Positions 53,524-64,000 of a stretch of 64,000 nucleotides of DNA are shown in pieces (the first letter of the stretch is position 1; each line of letters starts with the position of its first letter). The DNA lies in the NCBI GenBank assembly GCA_963576565.1, contig OY755038.1, positions 142,018,558 to 142,082,557 of the forward strand, written 5' to 3'. Origin of the DNA: Aspidapion aeneum (Eukaryota; Arthropoda; Insecta; Coleoptera; Brentidae). A program made the translations under genes and the position numbers. Under the pieces are notes generated by a model. The model did no database searches, was not told the DNA's origin, and saw only the letters and a list, made by a program, of their open reading frames with translations.

Positions 53524-54010
53524 TGACATAGGGCTGTCTAACAAAACATGATCCAATCCAAGATGTCTTCCGTAGGACAAACAAAGCAATTTCCCATAAG
53601 CTGTAATGTTAACAAAAACATAAATTTTACAAAATCGACAAGAGATCAACACCCTGTTTCCACCTATGCATACCAACCCCAATTCAAAAAATGCATCACA
53701 TGATGGGCCATGGATTTGCACTGGTTTTAAATGCAGTGTCACCTGATGCGTTTTTTGAATTTGGGTGGGCATGCATTGGTGGAAACAGGGTCTTTTAGTC
53801 TCAAAAATGATTAAGTTTCAAAAAAGTAGGTTATGTTTTTATTTATTTTTGTTTTGTTAAACTTTTTTTCCAGTTTTTTACTTATTTTTAATTATTACAT
53901 GGGTGCACCAGAGGGACGGGGGGGCTCAGGCCCGTACACCCCAAACCTCCAAGCTTTTTTCTACATATTTCACGAATAAACAGAAAAAATAGCATAAAAT
54001 ATGACATGAT
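53524..54010 (-). mobile_element. P-family end segment, reverse orientation, with nested MITE
   Basis: CATAGGGCTGTCTAAC, GATCCAATCCAAGATGTCTT and GTAGGACAAACAAAG match the reverse complement of the right end of P-family copy 1 (to 16261), continuing through TTATGTTTTTATTTA to the GC-rich block. At 53651-53793 it is interrupted by a foldback of about 142 bp (ACCCTGTTTCCACC…GGTGGAAACAGGGT). Confidence 0.6.
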
Positions 54011-55480
54011 GAGGCCTCTTTTTTTTGTTAAGGGCGTAGTCAGTGCAAGCACTGAAAACAAGTGGTCCCTTTGAAATGCATTTGCCCCCGGAACCGTTTT
54101 CTAAACATTACAGCAGGTGGCACAGCAGTCTTCTGTGTAGTCACTACATTTCCCTTCCGCTCTGGCGATTAGGAGTTCATGCATATCATCTAATTTCTCT
54201 TTGTTACTTTATTTTGTCGTGCTCCTTTACTCTCTAAAACTAACTAAAACTTCTTTTGGAGACTTCTAGCAATACTTCAATACTATCAAGCCGTTTGGTA
54301 TCAAACAATTTCTATTTTACTCTACTATTATTGTTTGCTCTGAGTGTTCATCTTTACTTTTATTATCCATTATTTCTTTGATAAATTGGTTACCTACCTT
54401 CCATTATCTTTGTTTTTTAGTATCATAATTATGATTTGATCTGGTAGTACGTTTCCTTGTTCTATATGTAAGGCTTCTAGCATAATATGATGAGGCCTCT
54501 GGGTCCCCCCAAAGGTATTGAGCCCCTCCAAGGGTATCGGGCCCCCAAAGGTCTCGGGTCCCCCCCAGGACATACTTATGGGTGCCCCAATGATTATTAT
54601 GCCAAGCTTTTTTGCTCTTGTGAATTGTGGCAGCAGGGGAGGTCATGATAATGTTAGTTTTTATTGAATATGACGTTTTTTACCAATGAATCATTCTGAT
54701 TTAAATGAAACAACTTTGCAATATACAATATAAGAGACATTGTCGGCAAGGGATCTGTGATTCAATTTTATTATGCCTAAGTACATTCACGAATAGCCTA
54801 TGGTATATTTGTTGTACAAAAGAGAATAATCAGGACTGCTTGTTGTGCCCAGTACCTGGAACATTGCGCTCCATTGTTCCAGAAGCTGGGCATAATGACG
54901 GTCTACTCATTGTATATGTACAAATTATGTTGTTTCACATATAAAAATAAAAACCAGTTTCAGAAAAACCATGACATAAACTTAAAAAAATGAAACAAGA
55001 AATAAACAGAACCTTGTGTGTGTTAAAATTTACAATGCAGTGCCTGGTGAGGTGAGGGGTTAGAGGTCTACAGGAGGTTTAAGGCGAGAATAAAGCAATT
55101 TTTCACTCAGCATCCATTTTATTCCATAAATGAATTCTTAGACCATTCAAATAAATTAGCTACATATGGATATAGCTATGCTTACTGTTGATATAAACTG
55201 AAGATTTGTATAATGTGATTTTAACTACTATGTGATCGTAATGACCTGTAAAATTAGGAAACTGAATATTGTGTCTTGTTGTGTCAAAAATTGTTTTTAG
55301 GTTTTCTAGCATACTCTAGTATATATATGTGTGTTTGTATGTGTGTGTATGTATGCTAGTATTTTAACAATAAATTGTATTTTTTTTTTATATATTAAAA
55401 GTGACGAACTTATATTACTATGTAATCAAAAGAGGAATTAATAAATTGAAATTGAAAATTGAAATATCAGCCTAACGACG
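54011..55480. repeat. Mixed P-family pieces and spacer
   Basis: The stretch at 54480-54720 contains the GGGCCCC block (GGTATCGGGCCCCCAAAGGT) and a GAATTGTGGCAGC…GATAATGTTAGTTTT segment shared with 14057-14100. Other parts show no gene; a short TG-rich microsatellite lies at 55325-55360. Confidence 0.45.
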
Positions 55481-55663
55481 GGGAAAGTGGATAAGTAGTT
55501 CCATTCAAAGAGCTCACTTCAAGGCTCTAAACTTTTCCCTAAACATTTCTCATCTTTTGTTGTACTTGAGTAACCCTTTTGCAAAGTACTAGGCCTTCTA
55601 TAGTCAGCGTCAAACTGAAAAATGTTATTTATGAGGCTTGTTTCATCTCAGCAACTTTTGTAT

Positions 55664-55697
<34 letters not shown>

Positions 55698-56183
55698 AGA
55701 TGATGGCATTTTTTAAATAGTTCTATTAAGATTAACTTCACACTGAGAGGCACACATAAACCAAATAACGTTTTTTCAGTGGACAGCTTTCAAAAGAGAT
55801 TCTATAATTATTTGCATTAAGTGAAATGTTAAAGAAGCAAACCCAAGTCTCTTCCTCTTTTATGGTCTTAGAAAAAGAGTATTGCTAGCATTATTTGAGG
55901 AGAACCTAACCTACTGTGGGCCTCTTGAGCGGTCACATGAGCTTAATAGGGCTATTTGTATAGTGTTGACCAAACAATAGTTTAGTTATTTACTCCCAGT
56001 TACACCTAATAAAAACAAAAAATTTAGGCCAATGTAGAGTCAAAGCTAAATGTGTATTCAGGGTACCTAGTAATGCTGTGTTTTTTAAATAGCTATCAAT
56101 CTGAACTTCAGAAATCCTGCTTTTTAAGGTAGTATATAAAGTTTAGCTTGGATTTATTTTTCAAATATTAAAATTTTTTAACA
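55481..56183 (+). repeat. P-family 5' region upstream of the transposase remnant
   Basis: The stretch at 55485-55620 matches the reverse complement of 15580-15760, and 55650-56180 matches 40310-40850. It includes a CT microsatellite (55661-55700). Probably leader or promoter DNA of the transposase-bearing P-family unit, rearranged. Confidence 0.5.
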
Positions 56184-58381
56184 ATGTCAGGGGAAAGATC
56201 CACTCGTCAACTAAAATATAGGTGCTAGTTTCCAAATTGCAAAAATGCGTACTATAGATATCCTAGAGGACACGAACATGTAGAACAAATTCATTTTGCT
56301 ATTTTTCCAAGTGATCCACAGTTGCATAAAGTTTGGAAAGAAATTTGTGGAATCCCTAAGGATGTTAGTGCCAAATCTTTTTATGTGTATCAGGAACACT
56401 TTTTGCCAAGTGATTTTCATAACATTCATGGGAAAAGATATTTGCAAAAACATGTCATTCCAAAACATGCTAAAGATTTGACTAAGCCTTTAGATAGTTT
56501 GCCTCATGTTTTGACTGTGGAGATCAGATTTAACTTCAAAACTTAAAAACACATTGCAAACTCCACAGGCTTGCTTAGAACATTCATATTGTCGTACCCA
56601 GGCATCAATATTTTTTGATCATGATTATTGCCAGGCCTTAAATAGTGTGTCCGACTTCCCGGAAAGTATGTCTGAGCCATTAGTAAGGGTTTCTACCACT
56701 CAAGTAGTATGCCAGACTTTCAGGATAATGTGTCTGAATTTGTGGAAACTGTACCAGACTTCCATGACAATGTTGTGGAGGCTGTGTCAGAAATCCAGCA
56801 AAGTGTGTCTGACTTCCCAGCAAGTTTGCCTGTAACAAGTTTATCTGAAGATGCTACAATGGTATCAGGCTCCTGTGATGATTCTTTAAAGCAAAACAGT
56901 GAAAGTGTACCTGAAGTATGTGTGAATACTTCTAAATTTGATTTTTTGACAAAGGGGGGAATGCTAAATGAACTAAGGGTTAAACGTAAAGATTTAACTG
57001 AACGAGAAGCAAAAATGCATAGTGTTCATCGAAACCCAGTAGCAAAATTATCTAAACTGAAAGCAACCATTGGTAAAGAGAGGAGCCGGTACAAAACTTT
57101 AAAAGAACTTTATGATGCTGGGAAGTTTAAGTTAATTGAAGAAGATCTTAATGAAGTAACTAAACGTTTTATGAATTCTCAATTGAGAAATGTTAATAGA
57201 AAACCCAGTGGCAAGAGGTGGACCATTGGGGATAAAACATTTGCATTATATTTATATAAAAGAAGTCCAAGATTATACCGTTACATGCAAAATGTCTTTG
57301 AGTTACCTTCCATCAGAACTTTAAAGCAAGTTTGGTCTTCAATACCCTTGGAACCCGGACTGAATGAACCAGTATTGGAGTACCTTCGACTAGATGGATG
57401 GAGAGAATGCATGAAGATGATAGGATTTCTGTGCTTGCATTTGATGAAATGAATTTAAGCAAGGCTTTACAGTTTGAGGAACAAAAAGATGAAATTTGTG
57501 GGTACGAAGATTTAGGTTTTCTGGGAAGATCAGCAAGGCAAGCTAATCATGCACTTGTTTTTATGGTTAGGGGTGTTCGTAAACAGTGGAAACAAATATT
57601 TGGGTACTTTTTTGTGCAGTCAACTGCTTCATCTTTAAATTTAAAGAAAATAATTCCATATGTGATATCTAAATTGGAAGAAATTGGTTTAAATATAATT
57701 GCTACCGTTTGTGATCAAGGCCCCACCAACCATGCTGCCATGACGCAACTTAGTCAGGAAAATACAGTCGAACCTTCACCATATACTTTTCGAGTAAACG
57801 GAAAGGAAATTTGCATAATCTATGATGTTCCCCATTTACTTAAAAACGCCAGAAATTGTCTTATAGACAACACAATAGAATTTGAACCAAATAAATTTGC
57901 TAAAATGGAACATATGAAATCTGCTTATCAATTTGATCAGACAAGAAGGACTTTTAAACAGCTACATAAAATACGGGACATACATTTTAAGATGACAGAT
58001 ACATATCTTAAGATGCGCGTAAAAATTGCTGCCCAATTGTTAAGTTCATCCATGGCAGCCAGTATTGAAACTGGGGTCTGTACTGGTGATCTACCAGCAG
58101 TAGCAATCCACACAGCTTGCTTTGCTCATCAAATTGATACACTTTTTGACCTTTTAAATTCAAATTCTCAATTTTCTAATGATGGGAAAATCAACCGATG
58201 TGCCTTATCCAAAAATTCACCTCATTTAGAATTTTTTTCCCAAATTTTACCCAAACTAAAACAGTGGAAAGTTTATAGGCTTGACAGTGGCAAAGATGTA
58301 ACAAATTTATTTTATTTTATTGATGGGTGGCAAATAACAATTTGTAACGAAGTTACTATTTTTTTAAATTGTTTTAATTAA
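56184..58381 (+). pseudogene. THAP-domain P-element-type transposase, degenerate
   Basis: From ATG 56184 a THAP-like DNA-binding region can be read (PNCKNAYYRY, HFAIFPSDPQLHKVWKEI, HFLPSDFHNIHGKRYLQKH). There is an in-frame TAG at 56226, and the cysteine expected before QEHF is tyrosine. After frame changes around 56550-56710, an open segment to about 57395 covers a helical linker and GKRWTIGDKTFALYLYKRSP. A further shift leads to 57398-58381 with the catalytic region: FDEMNL, TVCDQGPTNHAAM and YDVPHLLKNARN, typical of P-element/THAP9 transposases (RNase H-like fold with aspartates in FDEM and CDQG). The C-terminal part is missing. It would bind the element ends and excise them, but is inactive as it stands. 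Introns could explain some frame changes. Confidence 0.8.
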
Positions 58382-59002
58382 TTTTCTAGACTATTTAAGC
58401 TCAGACAGTTAAAAAATATTTTTACTGAAACCTGACTCAATTTTCGCTTATTAATTTTGTTTCATATTTTCCGAGGAAAAATGCCGTTTTGACATATGAA
58501 TGTCATTAAAGCCTTTCAAAACGTTTGTTGCAAAAAGACTAGATAAAATAATATTCCGAATTAGTCAATCCACGTTCATTTTTAAAAACGTGGTTGGGTT
58601 TCATTCGGTTATTTCCGTTGGTTCTCGATTTGTAGCCGAGCTCTAGCCTATAAAACAGTAATGCCTTCGCCCATACGGGGATTCGAGATTTGTTTCTCGT
58701 TCGAGCACAATGTATAGGTGGTACGCGGTGTGTGTAGATGTCGACCGGTTTCTGGTAAGAATGGGATTTATAAAAGAAACCTCGTTTTTGCCTTAGTCAA
58801 AGTTTTTATAATTCTATTTGATGTGAATTTATTTTGAACCGTGCAAATTACTTGTTTGTCCTTTTCCGATCCCAGGATTTCCCGTTAGTATCTTACATGT
58901 TTTCTGGTATTTATTAATTTTCTTTCGCAAGAAAATTAAGAAACAAATCGGGTTTATTACTTGTGGGCTGCAGGTTCGTCACCAAGTAATAATCATCCCG
59001 GA
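58382..59002. other. Spacer with a possible TATA box
   Basis: No gene recognised. CCTATAAAACAG at about 58649 resembles a TATA box and is followed by GC-richer sequence, so this could be a promoter of the element downstream. CCACGTT…AACGTGG (58571-58598) can form a hairpin. Confidence 0.35.
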
Positions 59003-59570
59003 TTTGACACACCAGTTTCCCTTGTCCTGGTTTTTATTATTTTTGTTCTCTTTCGAGAAAGCAAAAATGATAACAAAGCTATCGATTATATTTCGTGGGC
59101 CGTATGTTTCGTCACCGACTTATAATTGTAGCGCTTTGCTAAACCCCCGTCCTCGTTTCCCGTTTCCCGTTTTTTTTATTATTTTTGTTCTCTTTTATGG
59201 AAGCAAAAATGATAACAAAGCTATAGATTATGTTTCGTGGGCCGTATGTTTCGTCACCGACTCATAATTGTAGCGCTTTGCTAAACCCCCGTCCTCGTTT
59301 CCCGTTTCCCGTTTTTTTTATTATTATTTTTGTTCTCTTTCGAGGAAGCAAAAATGATAACAAAGCTATAGATTATATTTCGTGGGCTGTATGTTTCGTC
59401 ACCGACTTATAATTGTAGCGCTTTGCTAAACCCTCGTTCTCGTTTCCCGTTTTTTATTATTATTTTTGTTCTCTTTCGAGAAAGCAAAAATGATAACAAA
59501 GCTATAGATTATGTTTCGTGGGCCGTATGTTTCGTCACCGACTCATAATCATCGCGGCTTTGTGCAGCCA
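59003..59570 (+). repeat. Four tandem units of about 140 bp upstream of the Penelope-like ORF
   Basis: Units align at TTTTGTTCTCTTT at 59041, 59183, 59328 and 59464, each followed by AAAAATGATAACAAAGCTAT, CGTGGGC(C/T)GTATGTTTCGTC and GTAGCGCTTTGCTAAACCC. CTTTCGAGAAAG within the unit is self-complementary. Open frames of 60-87 codons here are repeat translations. Confidence 0.85.
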
Positions 59571-59893
59571 GCTCTCCCGTGTAGATAAAACCTGGTATTT
59601 ATTAATTTCTTCCTAATTCTCTTTTTATTTTTCATAATTAACGATTTCTTTTTCTGTCACGATTATTGCTTCGTTATTGCCACGTTAGACCCGTGTCCCC
59701 GCGACCTTATAAACTTAAAAGTTGGTATAGTTAAATTTTTATCCGTTTCTTTTGTAAATAACCTGTTACCTGTTACCGTAAGACATATATGCTCTCACCG
59801 TAAATTAAACCTGTTAAAGTGGTACCACATTCCGTTTCTATTTGTAAATATTCTGTTTAATTTTTCTTTCCGTTTCTTTTGTACATAACCGAC

Positions 59894-61253
59894 ATGAACC
59901 GAACCGAACCGCGAGACATATATGACCCGACCAGTCCTGTGAAAAACTCGGAACATTTTGTGGAGGTTTTAAAAGGTATCGAATTAGATCCCGGCGATAG
60001 ATTTGTAAGTTTTGATGTAGAAAGTCTCTACACCAACGTGCCAATAAATGAGTCACTCAGTATCATTAAAAACAAATTACAAACTGATGATACACTTCAC
60101 GAGAGAACAACGCTATTGGTGGAGGGGGTGATGGATCTTTTGGAGCTCTGTCTCCGTAACTCTTACTTTCAAGTGAAAGATAAGTTTTACGCGCAAAATG
60201 ATGGACTCCCAATGGGTTCATCTCTTTCGCCAGTGGTAGCAAACATCTACATGGAGTGGTTCGAGGGCCATGCGATCAACACAGCAAGAGTCAAACCAAA
60301 ACTATGGCTACGATACATAGATGACACATTTATTATATGGCCGGAAAATGATGACGAACTACAAAATTTTCTACACCATTTAAACGGTATTCGACCAACA
60401 ATCAAGTGCACCATGGAAATTGAAAAAGATTTCGCCTTACCTTTTTTGGATGTTCTTGTCAAACGATTAGACAGAAACATTCAAACCACTGTATATAGGA
60501 AACCTACACACACGGGACAGTATCTAAATTTTAAGTCTAATCATTCTGTTGCAACAAAACAAGGAGTTATAAGAAGTTTGTATTTAAGAGCCGTAAATAT
60601 TTGTAGTAATAATGAAGAATTAACCACAGAAATTAACAACATTAAAAAGGACTTACAACAGAATGGTTATTCCGAGAAATTAATAAACTCAACGATATTT
60701 AAAATTAAAAACAAACTAAATGTACCAAATTCTCAAAATAATAATCCGTTAGGTGTTATTAACATTCCATATGTTCAAGGGATTTCAGAAAACATAAGAC
60801 GAATAGCTAAACACTATAATAAAAAAACAGTATTTTCTTCGGGAAATACGATAAGAAGTTTTGTAACTAAAACAAAACCAGACAATCCCTCAAATAATAA
60901 GGAATGTATTTACCAAATCCCGTGTGAGTGTGGTAAATCATATGTAGGTGAAACGAAACGCCCTCTTCAACTAATGAAATGAACATCTAAAAAGTACCCA
61001 ATTAGGGGATATTGAAAAATCCGGTTTAGCAGATCATTCATGGTCAAATGATCACAGGATTCAGTGGTCAGAAGCTAAAGTTTTACATAAGGAGTCGCAT
61101 TGGCGAAAACGAAAGTTTATGGAAGCTGCGTTTATAATGCAGAATAAAGAAGTTTTCAGTCAACCAAGCACGGACATACCAAACATATGGAAACCACTCC
61201 TTAAGGAAAACAGGCGTCTTAGGATTAAAAAGGGGGCGGGCCGTCACACCTGA
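59894..61253 (+). pseudogene. Penelope-like element RT with GIY-YIG endonuclease, truncated and frameshifted
   Basis: From about 59894 the frame encodes reverse transcriptase (FVSFDVESLYTNVPINE; GLPMGSSLSPVVANIYMEW; RYIDDTFIIW at the YxDD site), the PLE-specific thumb segment (YRKPTHTGQYLNFKSNHS), and the start of a GIY-YIG endonuclease (CIYQIPCECGKSYVGETKR). A one-base gain near 60973-60978 shifts the frame. The endonuclease continues from 60979 (EHLKSTQLGDIEKSGLADH, then a glutamate in KFMEAAFI) to TGA at 61251-61253. The usual N-terminal third of a PLE ORF is absent or beyond recognition upstream, so it is 5' truncated. Role: target cleavage and reverse transcription of the element. Confidence 0.9.
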
Positions 61254-61293
61254 CTGCACACCAAGTAGTATAAGTAGTAGCCTAGAGACTAGA

Positions 61294-61364
61294 TTGTTTA
61301 GTTTACACTTGATAACGGTTAGAGATACTTACTAACCGAAACGTCGTGTTTTAAAATAAACAAA
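61294..61364 (+). ncRNA. Hammerhead-ribozyme-like motif at the Penelope 3' end
   Basis: Order of parts: TTGTTTA (61294), core-like TTGATAAC (61309), a perfect 7-bp stem CGGTTAG / CTAACCG around loop AGATACTTA, then GAAACGTCGTG and TAAACAA, which pairs with the first part. This is the layout of the small hammerheads known from Penelope-like elements (CUGAUGA, stem II, GAAA, short stem III). Two core positions differ from the CUGAUGA consensus (C3 and G8), so activity is doubtful. Confidence 0.5.
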
Positions 61365-61365
61365 G

Positions 61366-61840
61366 ACAATGGAAGTCCGAAATTTTATTTCTAACTACCA
61401 GCTGTTTAAGGAAATCTTTCTCCAATTTTTTTTGTATGTTGGGAAAAGTCTTTTTGGGGCAAAAAGAAATCAGTATTTAACTAACGTCCATCCGATCTAA
61501 TCGGACCTAACCAGATTTGTTAAATCCTTTTGTTAGAGTTCCGAGGTGATAAGGCGTTGAGTTTTAAGTCCTTTTTCATAACTTTCACTTTTTTTTAAAT
61601 ACCTAACTGTCTGTGCTAGAATAGCGCAAACAAAGTAAACTGGAGTTTTTTTTATTTGACTTGATAGAAATAAGGCATTTATAGTTTTGTTTTATTTATT
61701 AAGTTGCATATATTTAGTTATTTTCTTTGAGGGTTTGTACCACTAAATTAAAATGACAAAATACACATAAACTAGTATTTATAGAAATTGAGTTTTTAAT
61801 GAAATTGTAGTTTACTTACCTGGTTATTCTCCACTGTTTA
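61366..61840. other. Unassigned spacer
   Basis: AT-rich, no gene seen. CCGATCTAATCGG (61490-61502) is a short palindrome. Confidence 0.4.
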
Positions 61841-62012
61841 AAAGCATACCCGAGAGGCAAGGGAGACTCTAGGCTCCCTTATTTCGTAGAGTGGCGCCCG
61901 AGGCAAAATTTCGATCGATTCTATCCTTCGAAATCCCAGGATTGAATCGACCGAAACCCTGGGACGTCAAAAGTAGGGGAAAATTCGTTAGATGACGAAA
62001 CCCTCTTACAAA
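61841..62012 (+). repeat. Probable right end of an LTR
   Basis: GC-richer than its surroundings and directly upstream of a primer site. It contains an earlier GTGGCGCCCGAGGC (61891) resembling that site, and ends CTCTTACA. The left limit and a TG start were not found, so this is a partial call. Confidence 0.4.
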
Positions 62013-62014
62013 TT

Positions 62015-62032
62015 TGGCGCCCGAGCAGGGAC
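62015..62032 (+). other. tRNA-Lys-type primer binding site
   Basis: TGGCGCCCGAGCAGGGAC matches the complement of the tRNA-Lys(UUU) 3' end except for one base. It indicates the start of an LTR retroelement leader on the plus strand. Confidence 0.6.
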
Positions 62033-62284
62033 TAATGTTTGCTCACATTTTAGCACAGAACAGACAGGTTATTTCAATAATTTTTTTTAAAAGATAATAG
62101 CATTAATTAGGCTTAATTTTGTAGGTTTATCATTTTAGAGAGATATTGAATTTTTTTTTTCTGATCGTAATCACCAAAATAAGCAGGTTTCCAGTTACTG
62201 AGATATGTAAATTAACAAAAAAGGGGGCTTATAAACGGTGCCTTGCTTTAGAAATCGAAAAGTCGGACCCGTAAACAATCTATG

Positions 62285-62990
62285 TATTTCTTTTGGTTGA
62301 GAAGTATCTAATGTTGGCAGACTTTTAGAAAAGACAATTAAATCTAATTTGCAATCGCTGTATCCTAAAATGTGAAATAAAAACCGGTTTTAAGTTAAAA
62401 AGAACAAAATTTCCGGCTTAATTATTAATATAAATATAATTTTATTATTAAAACTGCAAAGTACATATGCTTTATAGTCATGGTCTTTTCCGTTGCGAAG
62501 TCTTTAAAATTGTCAGACTTTATTTCTAAAAAGTTCATGAAATGCAAAACTGCAAAATATTCAATCCATATTAGGAATCATTTTTATGGAAACGTTCTTA
62601 ATTTTTATAAATTTATTGAAAAATCTTCATTAATTAAAACTGGTTTTTGGTTGAGAAGTTATAATTTAGCAAATTTAAGTTATCTAAAGTAAAAATTAAA
62701 ATGTTACACCGCAACGGTCCAAAACATATTCAGTATTTAATATCCTTTTGGTTGGGAAGGTACGAAAATTGGCAGAGGTTGCTTCCAATTTGCAGTTTTT
62801 AAAAATTGAATACAATTATGTCATTGTGCCTTTTTGGTTGAGAAGTAATTAAAATTGCCAGATTCTATTCTAAACTGCTTAAAACTGTTTAAGTGTAAAA
62901 AAACTAGTATCGTAAGAATCGAGTCGATAGTATTTTTGGTTGAGAAATTATTAAATTTAACAGAATTCAGTTATTTCAAATTTATTGTTT
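62285..62990 (+). repeat. Reiterated TTTTGGTTGAGAAGT motif in the putative leader
   Basis: Six diverged copies of TTTTGGTTGAGAAGT…AAAATTGGCAGA start at 62291, 62484, 62644, 62746, 62832 and 62934, with uneven spacing (86-193 bp). No gag is recognised downstream, so the element is a fragment. Confidence 0.55.
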
Positions 62991-63138
62991 TCATGCATTG
63001 TTAAAGCGCGAGATACTTTTTTTTTGTAAAAAAATATTTGAACCTAAAAAAAAGGATAAATTAATAAAATAAATGTAAGTTTTTTTTCTTACTTGTTGTT
63101 TTTTATCAGTATTGTTGGAGAAATAAGAATTTAAGCCT

Positions 63139-63740
63139 TTGCAAAGTAAAACATCTTATTTCAGGTTTGCATGTACTTGCGTTTGTCTGTCTGTAACGAC
63201 CAGCACGCATGGCTCAAAAACCGCGTGCTCGATTTTGATGAGATTTGATACCTGGGCTGTGTCTTGGGTCAAGATGGTCCTATTTAAAAATAAAAAAAAT
63301 GCACCAAACATAAGCCAAATAAAATGGTGGGGGTAGATTACAAAAATTACAGGTTATTTGAAAATATGACGTGTGTCATATCAAATGAAAGGTAATTAAG
63401 TCTGGAGATGGACAAAATAAATTCTAGTTTTTTTTTTCTGTTTAAAAAAAAAGGTGGGGGTCATTTTAAAAATTAGAGTTTGAGTGAAGGTATGGCGTGT
63501 GTGATATCGGACGAAGGGTGGTTGAGTCTGGAGTTAGACAAAATAGATACATATTTTTTTTTAAAGGGGGTGGGGGTAAATTTCAAAAATTAGAGTTTGA
63601 GTGGACATATGGCGTGTGTGGTATCAAGCGAAAGGTGGTTGAGTCTGGAGTTGGACAAAATACATTTTGGTTTTTTTAAGGGTGGGGGTAGATTTCGGAA
63701 ATTGAAGTTTGGGTCAAAGCATGGCTTGTGTGGTAGAAAG
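63139..63740 (+). repeat. Tandem repeat of about 112-127 bp
   Basis: GTGGGGGT occurs at 63327, 63454, 63570 and 63682, each with AATTAGAGTTTGAGTG, ATGGCGTGTGTG(A/G)TATC and GGTTGAGTCTGGAGTTGGAC nearby. The upstream part (63170-63260, TTGTCTGTCTGTAACGACC…GATTTTGATGAGATTTGATA) looks like the lead-in of a DNA-transposon repeat. Short ORFs here are repeat translations. Confidence 0.75.
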
Positions 63741-64000
63741 TAATTACAAATTTTTTTTTTCTACTAAATAATTTTTTTATTATTATTATTAATTAATAAA
63801 CCGAATACCTGACATGCCCTAAGACTACCGGACGAAACCTGACATGAGTTGTTGGTCCTGGCTGACCTGATTTAATTTTTGATTCTATTTTTTATTTCCA
63901 GATCCTGCGTGACTCTAATTCTCCCTGATACCTACCCTAACTATGTTCTACTTCACGTGACCTGACTCAAAGTAACTAAAAGTAATTACGTATTTTTTTT
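63741..64000. other. Unassigned right edge
   Basis: Contains several CCTGACATG/GACCTGA-type short repeats; no gene recognised. Confidence 0.35.

Noticed and set aside
53266..53772. 168-codon minus-strand open frame
   Set aside because: Runs across a minisatellite, a P-family end and a nested MITE; it is a translation of repeats.

Overview
The window is eukaryotic, AT-rich genomic DNA, most likely from an insect or other arthropod. The evidence is the mobile-element set: Ty3/Gypsy and BEL/Pao LTR elements, a Penelope-like element, P-element/THAP and PIF/Harbinger transposase remnants and an RNase H-bearing non-LTR fragment, plus eukaryotic splice signals and AATAAA signals. The species cannot be named from this. 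I found no convincing host protein gene, tRNA or rRNA; nearly everything supportable is mobile or repetitive DNA, much of it nested.

Layout, left half. A 41-bp minisatellite (1-1465, resuming at 17701-18090) is the body of a foldback-type element. It is split by a 16.2-kb nest that starts with a decayed Gypsy element, here called Gypsy-B (1466-17700, 5-bp target duplication). Gypsy-B is itself split in the gag zinc-knuckle codons by a younger Gypsy element, Gypsy-A copy 1 (1925-8496, duplication ATAC). Its 3' LTR (11580-17700) was filled by a MULE-like element (11817-13696), a P-family element with long terminal repeats (about 13697-16261) and a 5'-truncated non-LTR fragment (16517-17260). 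Next come a second element with 9-bp duplications (18322-20777), a foldback element (20998-22500), a second P-family copy (about 22922-25424), and a TA-flanked inverted-repeat unit (26241-30062) containing a foldback element with GC-rich ends (26871-28535).

Layout, right half. After paired repeats and a compact copy of the 41-bp foldback element (32836-33285) lies Gypsy-A copy 2 on the minus strand (33757-40280, duplication ATAG). It is followed by a CAGCTG minisatellite (42852-43097) and a PIF/Harbinger remnant (43193-52115, duplication TTA) whose first intron received an apparently intact BEL/Pao element (43650-50965, duplication ATAAG, 1741-codon ORF, nearly identical LTRs). The last 11 kb hold P-family pieces with a broken THAP/P transposase (56184-58381), a truncated Penelope-like element with a hammerhead-like motif (59894-61364), an LTR-type leader with a tRNA-Lys-like primer site, and tandem repeats.

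How the parts work together. Each LTR element shows its own replication signals (TG...CA LTRs, primer site, purine tract, Gag-protease-RT-RNase H-integrase). Only the BEL/Pao element looks coding-competent. The most distinctive signal is in Gypsy-A: seven 113-bp leader monomers, each with a perfect three-unit heat-shock-factor site (TTCnnGAAnnTTC), and two more such sites just upstream of the LTR TATA box, suggesting a heat-responsive retrotransposon.
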